23,004 bases of DNA, taken from NCBI GenBank assembly GCA_040758475.1, contig JBFLVN010000020.1, positions 1 to 23,004 of the forward strand. The letters run 5' to 3'. The notes under the pieces are model-generated. The model was not told the origin of the DNA. It did not search any database and saw nothing but the letters and a program-made list of their open reading frames with translations. Of the stretch, positions 1 through 7,870 are shown piece after piece (position 1 is the stretch's first letter; each line of letters starts with the position of its first letter). Both the position numbers and the translations under genes were made by a program. The DNA is from JBFLVN01 sp040758475. Its GTDB lineage: Bacteria > JAGRBM01.

Positions 1-14
1 CCCTTTCGGGGCCG

Positions 15-31
15 CCCCCGTGGTGCGGGGG
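15..31. other. GC-only hairpin downstream of the lipoprotein gene
   Basis: A perfect 6-bp inverted repeat (cccccg / cggggg) with a 5-nt loop lies about 35 nt beyond the stop codon of the small lipoprotein gene on the minus strand. It is not followed by a T-run on that strand. A second small stem with a GAAA loop (ccctttcgggg, read on the minus strand) abuts it at the window edge. It could form part of a transcript end, but without a U-tract it is not a canonical intrinsic terminator. Confidence 0.35.
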
Positions 32-64
32 AGAGGGAGACAAGACGCGCATCTGCGCCCCTGG

Positions 65-283
65 TCAGGGCGTGACCACGTCAGAAAACACCGTTTCGTC
101 CTCGCTGAAGGTGAAGGAGATGCCGTTCACCTCCACCGGTTCCGTATCGTCGGCGGTCTCTTCGAGAAGGCCCTCGACGAAGGAGTGGAAGTCCACCGAG
201 TCTTCACCGCAAGCCGCAAGGCCGCCGCCCACCGCCGCGGCCAAGAGCGCCGCTATCCAGAACTTCTTCCAGTGCTTTTTCAT
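65..283 (-). CDS. small acidic lipoprotein, unknown function
   Basis: The gene encodes a 72-residue protein. It opens with a lysine-rich n-region (MKKHWKKFW), a hydrophobic stretch and a lipobox-like LAAC, so Cys25 is a likely lipidation site. The mature part is about 48 residues, very acidic, with a TADDTEPVEVN segment followed by FTFSEDE. The start is firm: a near-perfect Shine-Dalgarno (AGGAGGA) sits just upstream. The gene begins 24 nt after the DUF4331 gene on the same strand, so the two are probably co-transcribed and the products may share a cell-envelope role. No catalytic motif is visible and I do not assign a function. Confidence 0.75.
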   Translation of the reverse strand: MKKHWKKFWIAALLAAAVGGGLAACGEDSVDFHSFVEGLLEETADDTEPVEVNGISFTFSEDETVFSDVVTP

Positions 284-287
284 AAAA

Positions 288-294
288 TCCTCCT
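288..294 (-). promoter_or_regulatory. strong ribosome binding site of the small lipoprotein gene
   Basis: On the minus strand AGGAGGA lies 4 nt before the ATG at 283. It fixes the start and argues that the 72-codon ORF is a real gene, not a chance frame. Confidence 0.8.
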
Positions 295-307
295 GGTTGG
301 GCCGGCC

Positions 308-1741
308 TTAGTTCGAGGGCGAACCGGGCAGCGGGGTGAGCAGGTACGGGAACGCCGTATCGAAATCGCCCGCGTCGAAGGACGCGCCGTCCGTGTAGGG
401 GAGTTCGCCGTCGATGCTTGGATCGGGTTCCTGCAGGACGCCCATGGCCACGCGCAGTTCGATGTCCACCACGTCGTCGCCCGGGCGGCGGCCGTTGGGG
501 AAACCGGCGCTGTCAGCACCCAAGACGCCCAGGTTGCTCTGGGAACCGGCCACCGTCACGGCGGTCGTCGTGTTGAGCCGGAGCATCTCGGAACCCACCA
601 CATCAGCCGGCTGGTTGAGCGTAGCAACGCCCGTCAAGAAGGCCGCGACGAGGTCGCTGCGGGGCGGGGCCGGGGGATCGACCATGAAGAGCAGGTTGAG
701 GATCGCCGGGAAGGTGGGGTTCGTCACGTAGGTGAGGAACTGGCCGTCGTCCTTGGGCTCGCTCGCGTTGAAACGGTCCTTGTCGGGAAGGCCGATGACG
801 ATTTCGTTCACGAGCGGCATGCCGAGGCGCGAGACCTGGGTCCAGGCGCCGCCTTCGACGGAGGCGTCGAACGGCAGGGGCGAGGGATTCAAAACCCGCG
901 CCTGCCGAAGGCTCGCCGTCGTCCAGCCGCCGATCACGTCTTCATCGCCGTTCGTAAGGCACGAAATCGGGATTTCGAGGGCGAGCGCCGTCACGTTGGC
1001 GTCGTCGAGCAGGTTCGCTTCACCCGTGGGGGAGCCCAAAGGATTGGTATTTACGAGGTCGAACACTTCGCCCAGGTTCACCGGGAAGGGGTCCCGCCGC
1101 TGGCCCACGAAGACTTTCCCCTGGGTGCCGCAGCCGGGGATGTCGATGTCGTAGATGAAATCGTCGGCGTAATCCTCGTAACCCGCCAAGTTGGTGAAGG
1201 TCTTGTCGCCGATGTAATCGACCGGCTTCGTAAAGACCTTCTCGCCGTCGTGGGTGACGTCCTGCACGGTGCCCGTGCGGCGGTCGCCCCGGACGATCTT
1301 GAGGGAGTACGTCTCGGTGCGGTGGAGATTGGACGTATCGCCCGAGCTCACCGTTCCGGTGTTGATGAGCGGCACGGCCACGTTCTTGCCGCCGATGCTC
1401 AGGTGCAGATTCTGGTAGGTTTCCTGGAAACGGAACTGGAAGGTGATGTCTTCTTCCGCGTTCCCGTCGTTGTCGACGTGGATCTCGTACAGGGCGTCGG
1501 GGTCCATCGTGAAATAATTGGGACCGCCGTAGGGAGCCTGGATCGGGATGTAATTGGCGATGAGCGTCACGTAGGCGCTCCGTCCCGTCTCGTAGCTCCG
1601 GAACATGTAGAAGTCCGTGGCGTCCACCTTGGGATGGCGCGTCACGAAGGGCGCCTCCCGGTGGCTGGAGGCGAGCGCGACTCCCCCGACGGCCACAACG
1701 GCGCTCAAAGCGATCAGAAAAACTTTCCATCTGGAATTCAT
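308..1741 (-). CDS. DUF4331 family exported protein
   Basis: The gene encodes a 477-residue protein with a Sec signal peptide (hydrophobic residues 7-23, cleavage expected after VALA at about 24). The mature N-terminus carries the DUF4331 hallmark SSHREAP, followed at 39-47 by VDATDFYMF. Later blocks typical of the family are visible: an ANYIP segment, YEIHVDNDGNAEEDITFQFRF, and a C-terminal LLTPLPGSP. The family is widespread in bacterial envelopes and secretomes but has no established biochemical function. The ATG is preceded by GAGGGG at suitable spacing. A small lipoprotein gene follows 24 nt downstream, and an inverted repeat lies 40-84 nt upstream of the start. Family assignment is confident; the role is unknown. 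Confidence 0.93.
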   Translation of the reverse strand: MNSRWKVFLIALSAVVAVGGVALASSHREAPFVTRHPKVDATDFYMFRSYETGRSAYVTLIANYIPIQAPYGGPNYFTMDPDALYEIHVDNDGNAEEDITFQFRFQETYQNLHLSIGGKNVAVPLINTGTVSSGDTSNLHRTETYSLKIVRGDRRTGTVQDVTHDGEKVFTKPVDYIGDKTFTNLAGYEDYADDFIYDIDIPGCGTQGKVFVGQRRDPFPVNLGEVFDLVNTNPLGSPTGEANLLDDANVTALALEIPISCLTNGDEDVIGGWTTASLRQARVLNPSPLPFDASVEGGAWTQVSRLGMPLVNEIVIGLPDKDRFNASEPKDDGQFLTYVTNPTFPAILNLLFMVDPPAPPRSDLVAAFLTGVATLNQPADVVGSEMLRLNTTTAVTVAGSQSNLGVLGADSAGFPNGRRPGDDVVDIELRVAMGVLQEPDPSIDGELPYTDGASFDAGDFDTAFPYLLTPLPGSPSN

Positions 1742-1780
1742 GGGTTACTACCCCTCTCTGCGGAATTTGGGTTTTGGAGG

Positions 1781-1825
1781 AAACGGCGCCCGGAGAGGCC
1801 CCCAGCATCAACCGGCCGGGCGTTT
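1781..1825. repeat. imperfect inverted repeat upstream of the DUF4331 gene
   Basis: The left arm at 1781-1793 is AAACG-gcg-CCCGG and the right arm at 1816-1825 is CCGGGCGTTT. The arms pair over 10 bp with a 3-nt bulge and a 22-nt loop. The repeat lies in the 263-bp divergent gap (1742-2004) between the DUF4331 gene and the SnoaL-like gene, 40-84 nt upstream of the DUF4331 start. It could be an operator or a leader hairpin. Nothing else clear, including no convincing promoter, was seen in this gap. Confidence 0.5.
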
Positions 1826-1994
1826 CAACTTCCTCGATCCCTGGGTCCTTACGGGGTGGGAAGAAGATCGGATGAGAAATCCGGAAGAGGATTCTGTGAC
1901 CCCGACGTCATCGTCACGGAATAAATTCGATTTGATCCATCCGTCATCCCCGTTTGCCCCGTAGAAGCCGGATCGCGCGGGGACGTGATCGGGC

Positions 1995-2000
1995 GGAGGA
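1995..2000 (+). promoter_or_regulatory. ribosome binding site selecting a GTG start
   Basis: GGAGGA ends 4 nt before the GTG at 2005. An in-frame ATG lies upstream at 1954, but it has no comparable site and would add a basic, non-family-like extension, so GTG 2005 is preferred. Confidence 0.75.
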
Positions 2001-2004
2001 TCAC

Positions 2005-2400
2005 GTGAAAGAAACGGTTTCGCTCATACGGAAGATTTACGAACGGTTCCAGCAAAAAGACTTGCCGGGCATCCTGGCGGCGCTCTCCGAAGACGTGACA
2101 TGGATCGTCCACGGCCCCCGGGGGATTCCCTACGCCGGGGTGCGGGCGGGGAAAACGGAGGTCGCCGGCTGGTTTGAGCTATTCGGGGCGAGCGTGGAAA
2201 TGCGCCGGTTCGAGCCCCACGTCCTGACGGGTTCCCAGCGGCACGTCATCGTCACGGGACGGGCCGAAGGCCTGGCCCGCGCGACGGGAAGGCCCTTTGG
2301 CACCCAGTGGTGCCACTTGTGGACCATCCACGACGGCGAGGTGGTCCAGTTCGAGGATTATTTCGACACCGCCAGCGTGCGGGACGCTTTCACGAACTAA
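2005..2400 (+). CDS. SnoaL-like / NTF2-fold protein
   Basis: The gene encodes about 131 residues with the alternating helix and strand pattern of the SnoaL/ketosteroid-isomerase-like (NTF2) superfamily. Residues near the start (VSLIRKIYERFQQKDLPGI) form the opening helices, then LSEDVTWIVHGP. GKTEVAGWFELF is the third helix, and the C-terminal strands end in FEDYFDTASVRDAF, a very common ending in this family. NTF2-fold proteins range from isomerases and hydrolases to ligand binders, so the substrate cannot be read from the sequence. The gene is convergent with the cyclase gene (15 nt between stops) and divergent from the DUF4331 gene. A 17-residue longer form from ATG 1954 is possible but less likely. 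Confidence 0.85.
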   Translation: MKETVSLIRKIYERFQQKDLPGILAALSEDVTWIVHGPRGIPYAGVRAGKTEVAGWFELFGASVEMRRFEPHVLTGSQRHVIVTGRAEGLARATGRPFGTQWCHLWTIHDGEVVQFEDYFDTASVRDAFTN

Positions 2401-2415
2401 CCGGAAATTTGGCGA

Positions 2416-4362
2416 TCAGTCGGCCGTCCCCGTGACTTTGGCGTACTGGCCCAAGGCCATGAGCGGGAAGCAATCCCGGTAGAGGTGGTAGCGGATATAG
2501 AAGTGGCGGGGGAACCCGGTCCCCGTAAACTGGGGCTCGTCCCACCGGCCGTCCACCTTCTGATGGGCGAGGAGCCACTCGATCCCGCGGCGCGCGGGCT
2601 CCGAGCCCGCCTCTCCCGCGGCGATAAGGCCCATGACCGCCCAGGCGGTCTGGGAGGCGCAGGAATCGCACGGAACGAAATGACCCACGTCGTAGCTCGC
2701 GCAGCTCTCACCCCAACCGCCGTCGGGGTTCTGGACGCGCTTTAGGAATTCCACGCCCCGGCGCGCGGCCTCGTGGTCCATGGGGAAATTGATCTTGCGG
2801 AGGCCGCAGAGGACGGCCCACGTCCCGTAGACGTAGTTGACGCCCCACCTTCCGTACCAGGAGCCGTCGGCCTCCTGGGCGCCAAGGAGAAACTTCACCG
2901 CCCGCTCAACCACCGGGTCGTCCATGGTCCGGCCCGTGGTGCCGAGCATTTCGAGCACGCGGCCCGTCAAATCGGGCGTGTTGGGATCGAGCATGGCCTT
3001 CAAATCGGCGAAGGGGATTTTGTTCCAGAGTTCCTGGTCGTTGTCCACGTCGAAGGCGCCCCAGCCGCCCCCCTGGCACTGCATGGAGAGGACCCACTGC
3101 CGGGCCCGTTCGAGGGAGACTTCGAGGTACTCGTTGTCTTTCCCGAGCTCCACATCGCGCAAGGCGAGGATCGCCGCCGAGGAATCGTCGCAGTCGGGGT
3201 AGTAGCGGTTGAAAAACTCGAAAGACCAGCCGCCCGGGCGCCCTTCCCGGTTCTTGACGGCCCAGTCGCCAAAATGATGCATCTGCTTTGAAAGAAGCCA
3301 GCGCGCGGCCTTCTGGACCTTGGGGTGATCGCCCGGCACGCCCGCTTCCTGGAGGGACCACGCGGCCAGGGCCGTATCCCATACGGGGGAGATGCAGGAC
3401 TGAAGGCGGAATTTTTCGCCCTGGTCCATGCCGAAGCGCTCGATGGCCGCCCACCCCTTGCGCATGGTGGGGTGTTCTTTCGCGTACCCCAACGCCTTGA
3501 GAGCGAGGAGCGAATAGGCCATGGCCGGAATGATGCCGCCCCAATCCCCTTCGTCGTCCTGCCGCTGGAGAATCCAGCGCTCGGCCCGTTCGAGGGATTG
3601 CTTGCGGAGTGGAACTAGCCCCGTCTTCTCAAAGAACCGCAGGACGTGATCGACGGCGATGAAGAAGTTGTCCCAGGAGAAGACCTGCTGCTTGTTCCAG
3701 GGCCAGTTGTAGGGAACAAGCCCCTTTTCTTCCACGTAGAGTTCGTCGATCGTGATTTCCCGCTTGGGTTTCCAGACGGGCTTTTCGTTGAGGAGAATCA
3801 CGAGCGGAACGACGCAGGAGCGGGCCCAGGAGCTCATCTGGTAGATGCTCATGGAAAAGCGCTCGGGGAAGAACATGACCCACGGCGGAAGGGTGGGCGT
3901 GCCCTGGTAGTCGTAGAGACCCAGGATCGCGAGGTGGATCTTGGTGAAAACCCGGGCCTTGGAAAGTCCACCCTTCGAGTGGATGAATGCCCGGGCCTTT
4001 TTCATGGGCGCCGATTCGGGGTCCTCCCCGGTCATCTTGAGGGCCACGTAGGCCTCGATGGTGGCGGAAATTTCGCTCGGGCCCCCGTGGTAGATCCACC
4101 AGCCACCATCGGGGCGCTGCTCGGCGAGGAGTTCGTTGCGGCACTGGCGCTCCCGCTCCGGGTCCACCCGGTCGAGCATGTGCATGAGGTAGACGTATTC
4201 GGAGGTGAGCGTCGTGTTGGCTTCGAGTTCGGCCCACCAGAAGCCTTCCCGCTCGTCCTGGAGGTTGAAGAGATGATCGACGGCCCGGTCCACGGCCGTC
4301 CCGAGGCGGTCCTCCCGGGCAGGCGTTGGAACGGCGTGAATGGCGCTAGCTCGTGGCGTCAT
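2416..4362 (-). CDS. shc: squalene-hopene cyclase
   Basis: The gene encodes a 648-residue protein of normal length for the family. It cyclises squalene to hopene/hopanol, the first committed step of hopanoid synthesis, at the membrane. The catalytic DXDD motif is present as D390-C391-D392-D393, with D392 matching the general acid. Several QW repeats are visible (around 81-88, 266-275, 429-434, 495-502, 544-550, 601-607), as is the conserved C-terminal block GTGFPRHFYIRYHLYRD followed by FPLMALG. The ATG is preceded by AGGAAGG. DCDDSS differs from the common DVDDT in side chains next to the acid, and there are cysteines at 554, 565 and 568. No other hopanoid or squalene genes lie in the window, so the gene seems to stand alone under its own promoter. 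Confidence 0.96.
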   Translation of the reverse strand: MTPRASAIHAVPTPAREDRLGTAVDRAVDHLFNLQDEREGFWWAELEANTTLTSEYVYLMHMLDRVDPERERQCRNELLAEQRPDGGWWIYHGGPSEISATIEAYVALKMTGEDPESAPMKKARAFIHSKGGLSKARVFTKIHLAILGLYDYQGTPTLPPWVMFFPERFSMSIYQMSSWARSCVVPLVILLNEKPVWKPKREITIDELYVEEKGLVPYNWPWNKQQVFSWDNFFIAVDHVLRFFEKTGLVPLRKQSLERAERWILQRQDDEGDWGGIIPAMAYSLLALKALGYAKEHPTMRKGWAAIERFGMDQGEKFRLQSCISPVWDTALAAWSLQEAGVPGDHPKVQKAARWLLSKQMHHFGDWAVKNREGRPGGWSFEFFNRYYPDCDDSSAAILALRDVELGKDNEYLEVSLERARQWVLSMQCQGGGWGAFDVDNDQELWNKIPFADLKAMLDPNTPDLTGRVLEMLGTTGRTMDDPVVERAVKFLLGAQEADGSWYGRWGVNYVYGTWAVLCGLRKINFPMDHEAARRGVEFLKRVQNPDGGWGESCASYDVGHFVPCDSCASQTAWAVMGLIAAGEAGSEPARRGIEWLLAHQKVDGRWDEPQFTGTGFPRHFYIRYHLYRDCFPLMALGQYAKVTGTAD

Positions 4363-4440
4363 GCGGAAACCTTCCTAATATGGAGGAACTTCGGGGTCCC
4401 CACCCTTACTAACTGCCCAGTCAGGTACCGGGCGGAGCGC

Positions 4441-4470
4441 ATCCTAAGCGCCCCTCCCCTTCCCTGTCAA
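4441..4470 (-). promoter_or_regulatory. sigma70-type promoter for shc
   Basis: On the minus strand a perfect TTGACA (4465-4470) is followed after 18 nt by TAGGAT (4441-4446), a 4/6 match to the -10 box. Transcription would start about 70 nt before the shc ATG. It lies in the 199-bp divergent gap between shc and the M16 protease gene. The match is by eye and no start site is known. Confidence 0.55.
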
Positions 4471-4561
4471 CGCATTGTTACAAATGGTTAAAGGTGGAAT
4501 CCTGGCCCATCCCCGGTGCTAGACTCGGCCCGTTTTAAGAATCCTCCGTGAGGCTCCCATC

Positions 4562-7342
4562 ATGACCTTTCGATCTTTCCGGCCCTTTTGGGCGTTTTCC
4601 CTCCTGCTCCTCGGCGCGGGGTGCCTCTGGCCGACCCTCGAAAACCGGCCGGCCCCGCCACCACCCGAAGCGGCCGCCACCGCGCGCCCCAAGGAATCCC
4701 TTCCCCCCGGCATCCACTTCTTCGAGCTGGCCAACGGCGTAAAGCTCATCGTCCACGAATCCCGGGCAAGCGGCCTCGTCACCATCGACACCTGGGTGGG
4801 GACGGGATCGGCCAACGAGACGGCCGGGAACAACGGGGTCTCCCACTTCCTCGAACATCTCCTCTTTAAGGGGAGCCAGCGCTTCGGCCCCCGGGAGATC
4901 GACCAGCGCCTCGAATCCCTGGGCGCCGAAATCAACGCGGCGACGAGCGACGATTTCACCCACTACCACGTCACCGTGGCGGCCCGTTATTTCGAGCAAG
5001 CCCTGGACGTGCACGCCGACATGGTTCTGCGTCCCACCATCCCGGAAGGGGAAGTGGACGCCGAGCGGAAAGTCGTGATCGAGGAGATCAACCGGGCCAA
5101 CGACGAGCCCTACCGCAAGCTCTTCCTCGAAATGCAAAAACTCCTCTACAAGGTCCACCCCTACGGGCTCGACACCCTGGGCCCCGCGGAAGTGATCGCC
5201 TCCATCCCGCGCCAGAAGATCGTCGAGTACTACGAGCACTGGTACGTCCCCGGAAACCTCACCGTCGTCGTAGCGGGCGCGGTGGATGCCGAACGGGTCA
5301 AACAGCTCATCGAACGCCACTTCGGCGTCGCCCCGGCGGCGCCCCTTCCCAAGACCGAGCGGCCCGAAGAGCCGCCGATGGAAGAAGCCCGAAGCGCCAC
5401 GATCGAAGACGACGTGGCCAAGGCTTACATCGCCCTCGCGTGGCACGCCCCCAAGGCCTCCGACCTGGACGACGGGGCGGCCCTGGACGTGGCCGCCTTC
5501 ATCCTGGGCCAGGGCGAAAGTTCGCGCCTCTACCAGCGGCTCGTCGAACGGGAGCGCCTCGCCATCGACGTGCGCGCCTCCAACTACGGCCAGCGCGACA
5601 GCGGCCTCTTCTTCGTCTACGCCCTGTGCGAACCCCAGAACGCCGAGAAAGTCCGGGCGGCCATCCTCGAAGAGATCACCTACCTCTCCCGGACGCCCGC
5701 TCCCGACAGCGAGCTCTCCAAGGCGATCTTCTCCCTGGACCGGGACTTCGTTTACGACGCCGAGATGACCGACCGCCTCACGTCCCTCTACGGCTACTTC
5801 GCCACGCTCTCGGATTTCACGGACGTCTTCCACTACCGCGAGCGCCTAAAACGCATCGATTCCCTCCGCGTGATTGAAGCGGCGCGCCACTACTTGCGGC
5901 CCGACCGGCTGGCCATGGTGCGGCTCCTTCCCAAGGGGACGGACGTCTCCAAGATCGCCCCCGCGCCCGCCGCCACGGCGGCCGTGGCCCCGTCCGCTCC
6001 CACGGCCTCGGCGCCCCAAATCAGCCGTTCCGTCCTGGCCAATGGGACTGTCCTGATCGTCAAGCAAAATCCGGGGAGCGAGGTGCTCGCCTTCCAGGGC
6101 CTTCTCGCGGGCGGCGCCCGCGTGGCCCCCAAGGCGGGGCTCACCGACCTTCTCGCGCGCACGGTCCTCAAGGGGACGAAACTGCGGACGGCCGAAGCCA
6201 TCGCCCGGGAAATCGAGAGCGCGGGCGCCGAGCTTTCGGTGGACGCCGAAGAGGATTACCTCTCCTTCAAGGGAAAGGGCCTCAAGGGCGATCTCTCCCA
6301 TCTCTTCGTCCTCTTGCGCGATGTTTTCTACAACGCGACATTCCCCGAAGAAGAACTCGCCAAGGAGCGCGAACAGCTCCTCGCCGAAATCCGCCTCTCG
6401 CGGGACCGGCCGAGCGGCGTCGCCTTCGAAGAGGCACGCCTCGCCCTCTTTCCAAACCATCCATACGGAAACGTGGGGAAAAGGATCGAGAAAGATCTGC
6501 CCGGGATTTCCCGCCAGGATGTCGTCGATTTCTACCAGGCCCTCGTGCGGCCCAAGCGCCTTACCCTCACCGTCGTGGGGGACGTGAACGTAGAAGAAGT
6601 CTCCGCTCTCGTTTCCGAACTCTTCCCCTCGCGCGGCGAAAAAGTGCCCGACGTCCTTCGCACGCCGAAGCCCGAACAAGCCCCCGCCTCGCCCGTCACG
6701 GTACGAGTCCCCATGGACACGGCCCAGACCTGGGTGGTGCAGAGCTATTTGGCTCCGGGCATCCAGGACACCGACTTCCCGGTCTTAAAACTTCTCGCCG
6801 CGCTCCTGGGCCAGGGGCTTTCGAGCCGCCTCTTCGTCGACCTGCGCGATCTTCGGGGCCTTGCCTACGCAACGAGTGCTACCTACCAGGGGTCCATCGA
6901 TCCCCTCGCCTTCAGCCTCTACATCGGCACCGATCCCAAGAACACGCGGGCCGTCCAGGAGGGGTTCGACCTCGAAATCCAGCGCCTTCAGAACGAACCC
7001 GTGCCGGAGAAAGAACTCTCCGACGCCAAGCAGAAACTCATCGGCGCTTTTGAACTCGCCCACGAGACGAGCGCCGCCCAGGCGTTCTTCCTCGGCTTCT
7101 ACGAAATGAGCGGGAGGGGGTTCGCCTTCGATACGACCTATCCCCAGCTCATCGAAAGCGTCACGAGCGCCGACCTCCAGCGCGTGGCGAAGAAATACTT
7201 CTCCGCCCCCTACGTCCGGACGGTCGTCGGGCCCAAGGACAAGATCGCCGAAAACGCCCCCCTGCCGGGCCTCTCGGATATTCCCGTGATCCCGGAAGGC
7301 GAGCGCGCCCGCGTGACGATCCCCCACGAAAACGGGCGATGA
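4562..7342 (+). CDS. M16 family zinc metalloprotease, two fused halves
   Basis: The gene encodes a 926-residue protein. Its N-terminus has a hydrophobic stretch ending in LLLLGAGC, a near-lipobox (Cys21), so it is probably exported and perhaps lipidated. The first M16 half (about 50-470) carries the inverted zinc motif H95-F-L-E98-H99 and, about 76 residues later, the third ligand in VVIEEI (174-175), so it should be catalytic. A proline/alanine linker near 465-485 leads to a second M16 half (about 488-900) beginning LANGTVLIV. The second half lacks HxxEH (the position reads GLTDLLARTV), as expected of the non-catalytic partner. In many bacteria the two halves are separate adjacent genes; here they form one chain. 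Substrates are probably unfolded or small polypeptides, but cannot be inferred. Promoter unclear; a weak GAGG precedes the ATG. Confidence 0.93.
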   Translation: MTFRSFRPFWAFSLLLLGAGCLWPTLENRPAPPPPEAAATARPKESLPPGIHFFELANGVKLIVHESRASGLVTIDTWVGTGSANETAGNNGVSHFLEHLLFKGSQRFGPREIDQRLESLGAEINAATSDDFTHYHVTVAARYFEQALDVHADMVLRPTIPEGEVDAERKVVIEEINRANDEPYRKLFLEMQKLLYKVHPYGLDTLGPAEVIASIPRQKIVEYYEHWYVPGNLTVVVAGAVDAERVKQLIERHFGVAPAAPLPKTERPEEPPMEEARSATIEDDVAKAYIALAWHAPKASDLDDGAALDVAAFILGQGESSRLYQRLVERERLAIDVRASNYGQRDSGLFFVYALCEPQNAEKVRAAILEEITYLSRTPAPDSELSKAIFSLDRDFVYDAEMTDRLTSLYGYFATLSDFTDVFHYRERLKRIDSLRVIEAARHYLRPDRLAMVRLLPKGTDVSKIAPAPAATAAVAPSAPTASAPQISRSVLANGTVLIVKQNPGSEVLAFQGLLAGGARVAPKAGLTDLLARTVLKGTKLRTAEAIAREIESAGAELSVDAEEDYLSFKGKGLKGDLSHLFVLLRDVFYNATFPEEELAKEREQLLAEIRLSRDRPSGVAFEEARLALFPNHPYGNVGKRIEKDLPGISRQDVVDFYQALVRPKRLTLTVVGDVNVEEVSALVSELFPSRGEKVPDVLRTPKPEQAPASPVTVRVPMDTAQTWVVQSYLAPGIQDTDFPVLKLLAALLGQGLSSRLFVDLRDLRGLAYATSATYQGSIDPLAFSLYIGTDPKNTRAVQEGFDLEIQRLQNEPVPEKELSDAKQKLIGAFELAHETSAAQAFFLGFYEMSGRGFAFDTTYPQLIESVTSADLQRVAKKYFSAPYVRTVVGPKDKIAENAPLPGLSDIPVIPEGERARVTIPHENGR

Positions 7343-7364
7343 AGAACAAGACCCTCGAAAAGTC

Positions 7365-7868
7365 CTAAAATTTCAGCGGCTTTAAATTACTTTTTTGCGA
7401 TAGCAGATTTCTCGTGCTTAGAGCATTCCGAAGTATATCCACGCACTGATCAGCCAGTTCTACTAAATCGTACTTGTTGTCAGCAGCTATTAAGACAAGC
7501 TTGTATTCAGGAGAGGAAAGGGCCTCGTCTAATTTTGAAATTGGAGGCGGCGCATATTCTCGCACTGTCATAAAATTAGCATCAACGCTTGGCCTCGTAA
7601 TCTCAAGATGCTTAGTCCCATTACAAATATCCCGACACAAGCGAAGCTCAAAAGCCGAAAATATCTCACTCAAGGATTCTCCCGGTATCACCTCACTATT
7701 TTCGAGCCAATCTCGCATAGCAAAGCAATTTTGAAAAAGAGCATACAGATGATCCATGAATTCATCTGGGGAAGCATGACTCCGCCCGTGGACGCGGCCC
7801 TGCCAACGCAAAACCCGTTCCCACTGCTCAAGAAATGCAGCGGTTTGCTGGTTACGCGCAAAACTCAT
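7365..7868 (-). CDS. AT-rich protein of unknown function behind mazG
   Basis: The gene encodes 167 residues of predominantly helical character. I do not recognise the family with confidence. A central segment, residues 76-87 (RLCRDICNGTKH), recalls the conserved helix of HEPN-like and related helical proteins, but the R-to-H spacing (seven residues) does not match the classical Rx4-6H RNase motif. By my count 7381-7860 is about 45% G+C, against about two thirds in its neighbours, so base composition and codon use are foreign. The ATG lies 2 nt after the mazG stop, with GGAGAAGAAG from the mazG 3' end as a plausible ribosome binding site, so it is probably translated from the mazG transcript. 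It converges on the M16 gene with only 22 nt between. Confidence 0.7.
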   Translation of the reverse strand: MSFARNQQTAAFLEQWERVLRWQGRVHGRSHASPDEFMDHLYALFQNCFAMRDWLENSEVIPGESLSEIFSAFELRLCRDICNGTKHLEITRPSVDANFMTVREYAPPPISKLDEALSSPEYKLVLIAADNKYDLVELADQCVDILRNALSTRNLLSQKSNLKPLKF

Positions 7869-7870
7869 AA

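Noticed and set aside
20..1924. A 634-codon open frame on the plus strand over the DUF4331 region.
   Set aside because: It is antisense to a clear DUF4331 gene with a signal peptide and ribosome binding site. Its product is Arg/His/Glu-rich with no family pattern, as expected of shadow frames in GC-rich DNA.
1918..1945. Possible ECF-sigma-type promoter (GGAAT, 19 nt, CGTC) before the SnoaL-like gene.
   Set aside because: The -35 element is only partial, such matches are frequent by chance, and there is no ECF sigma gene in the window to support it.
4535..5833. A 432-codon minus-strand frame inside the M16 gene.
   Set aside because: It is antisense to the catalytic M16 half, rich in Val/Gly/Asp/Glu/Arg, with no recognisable motif; a codon-bias shadow.
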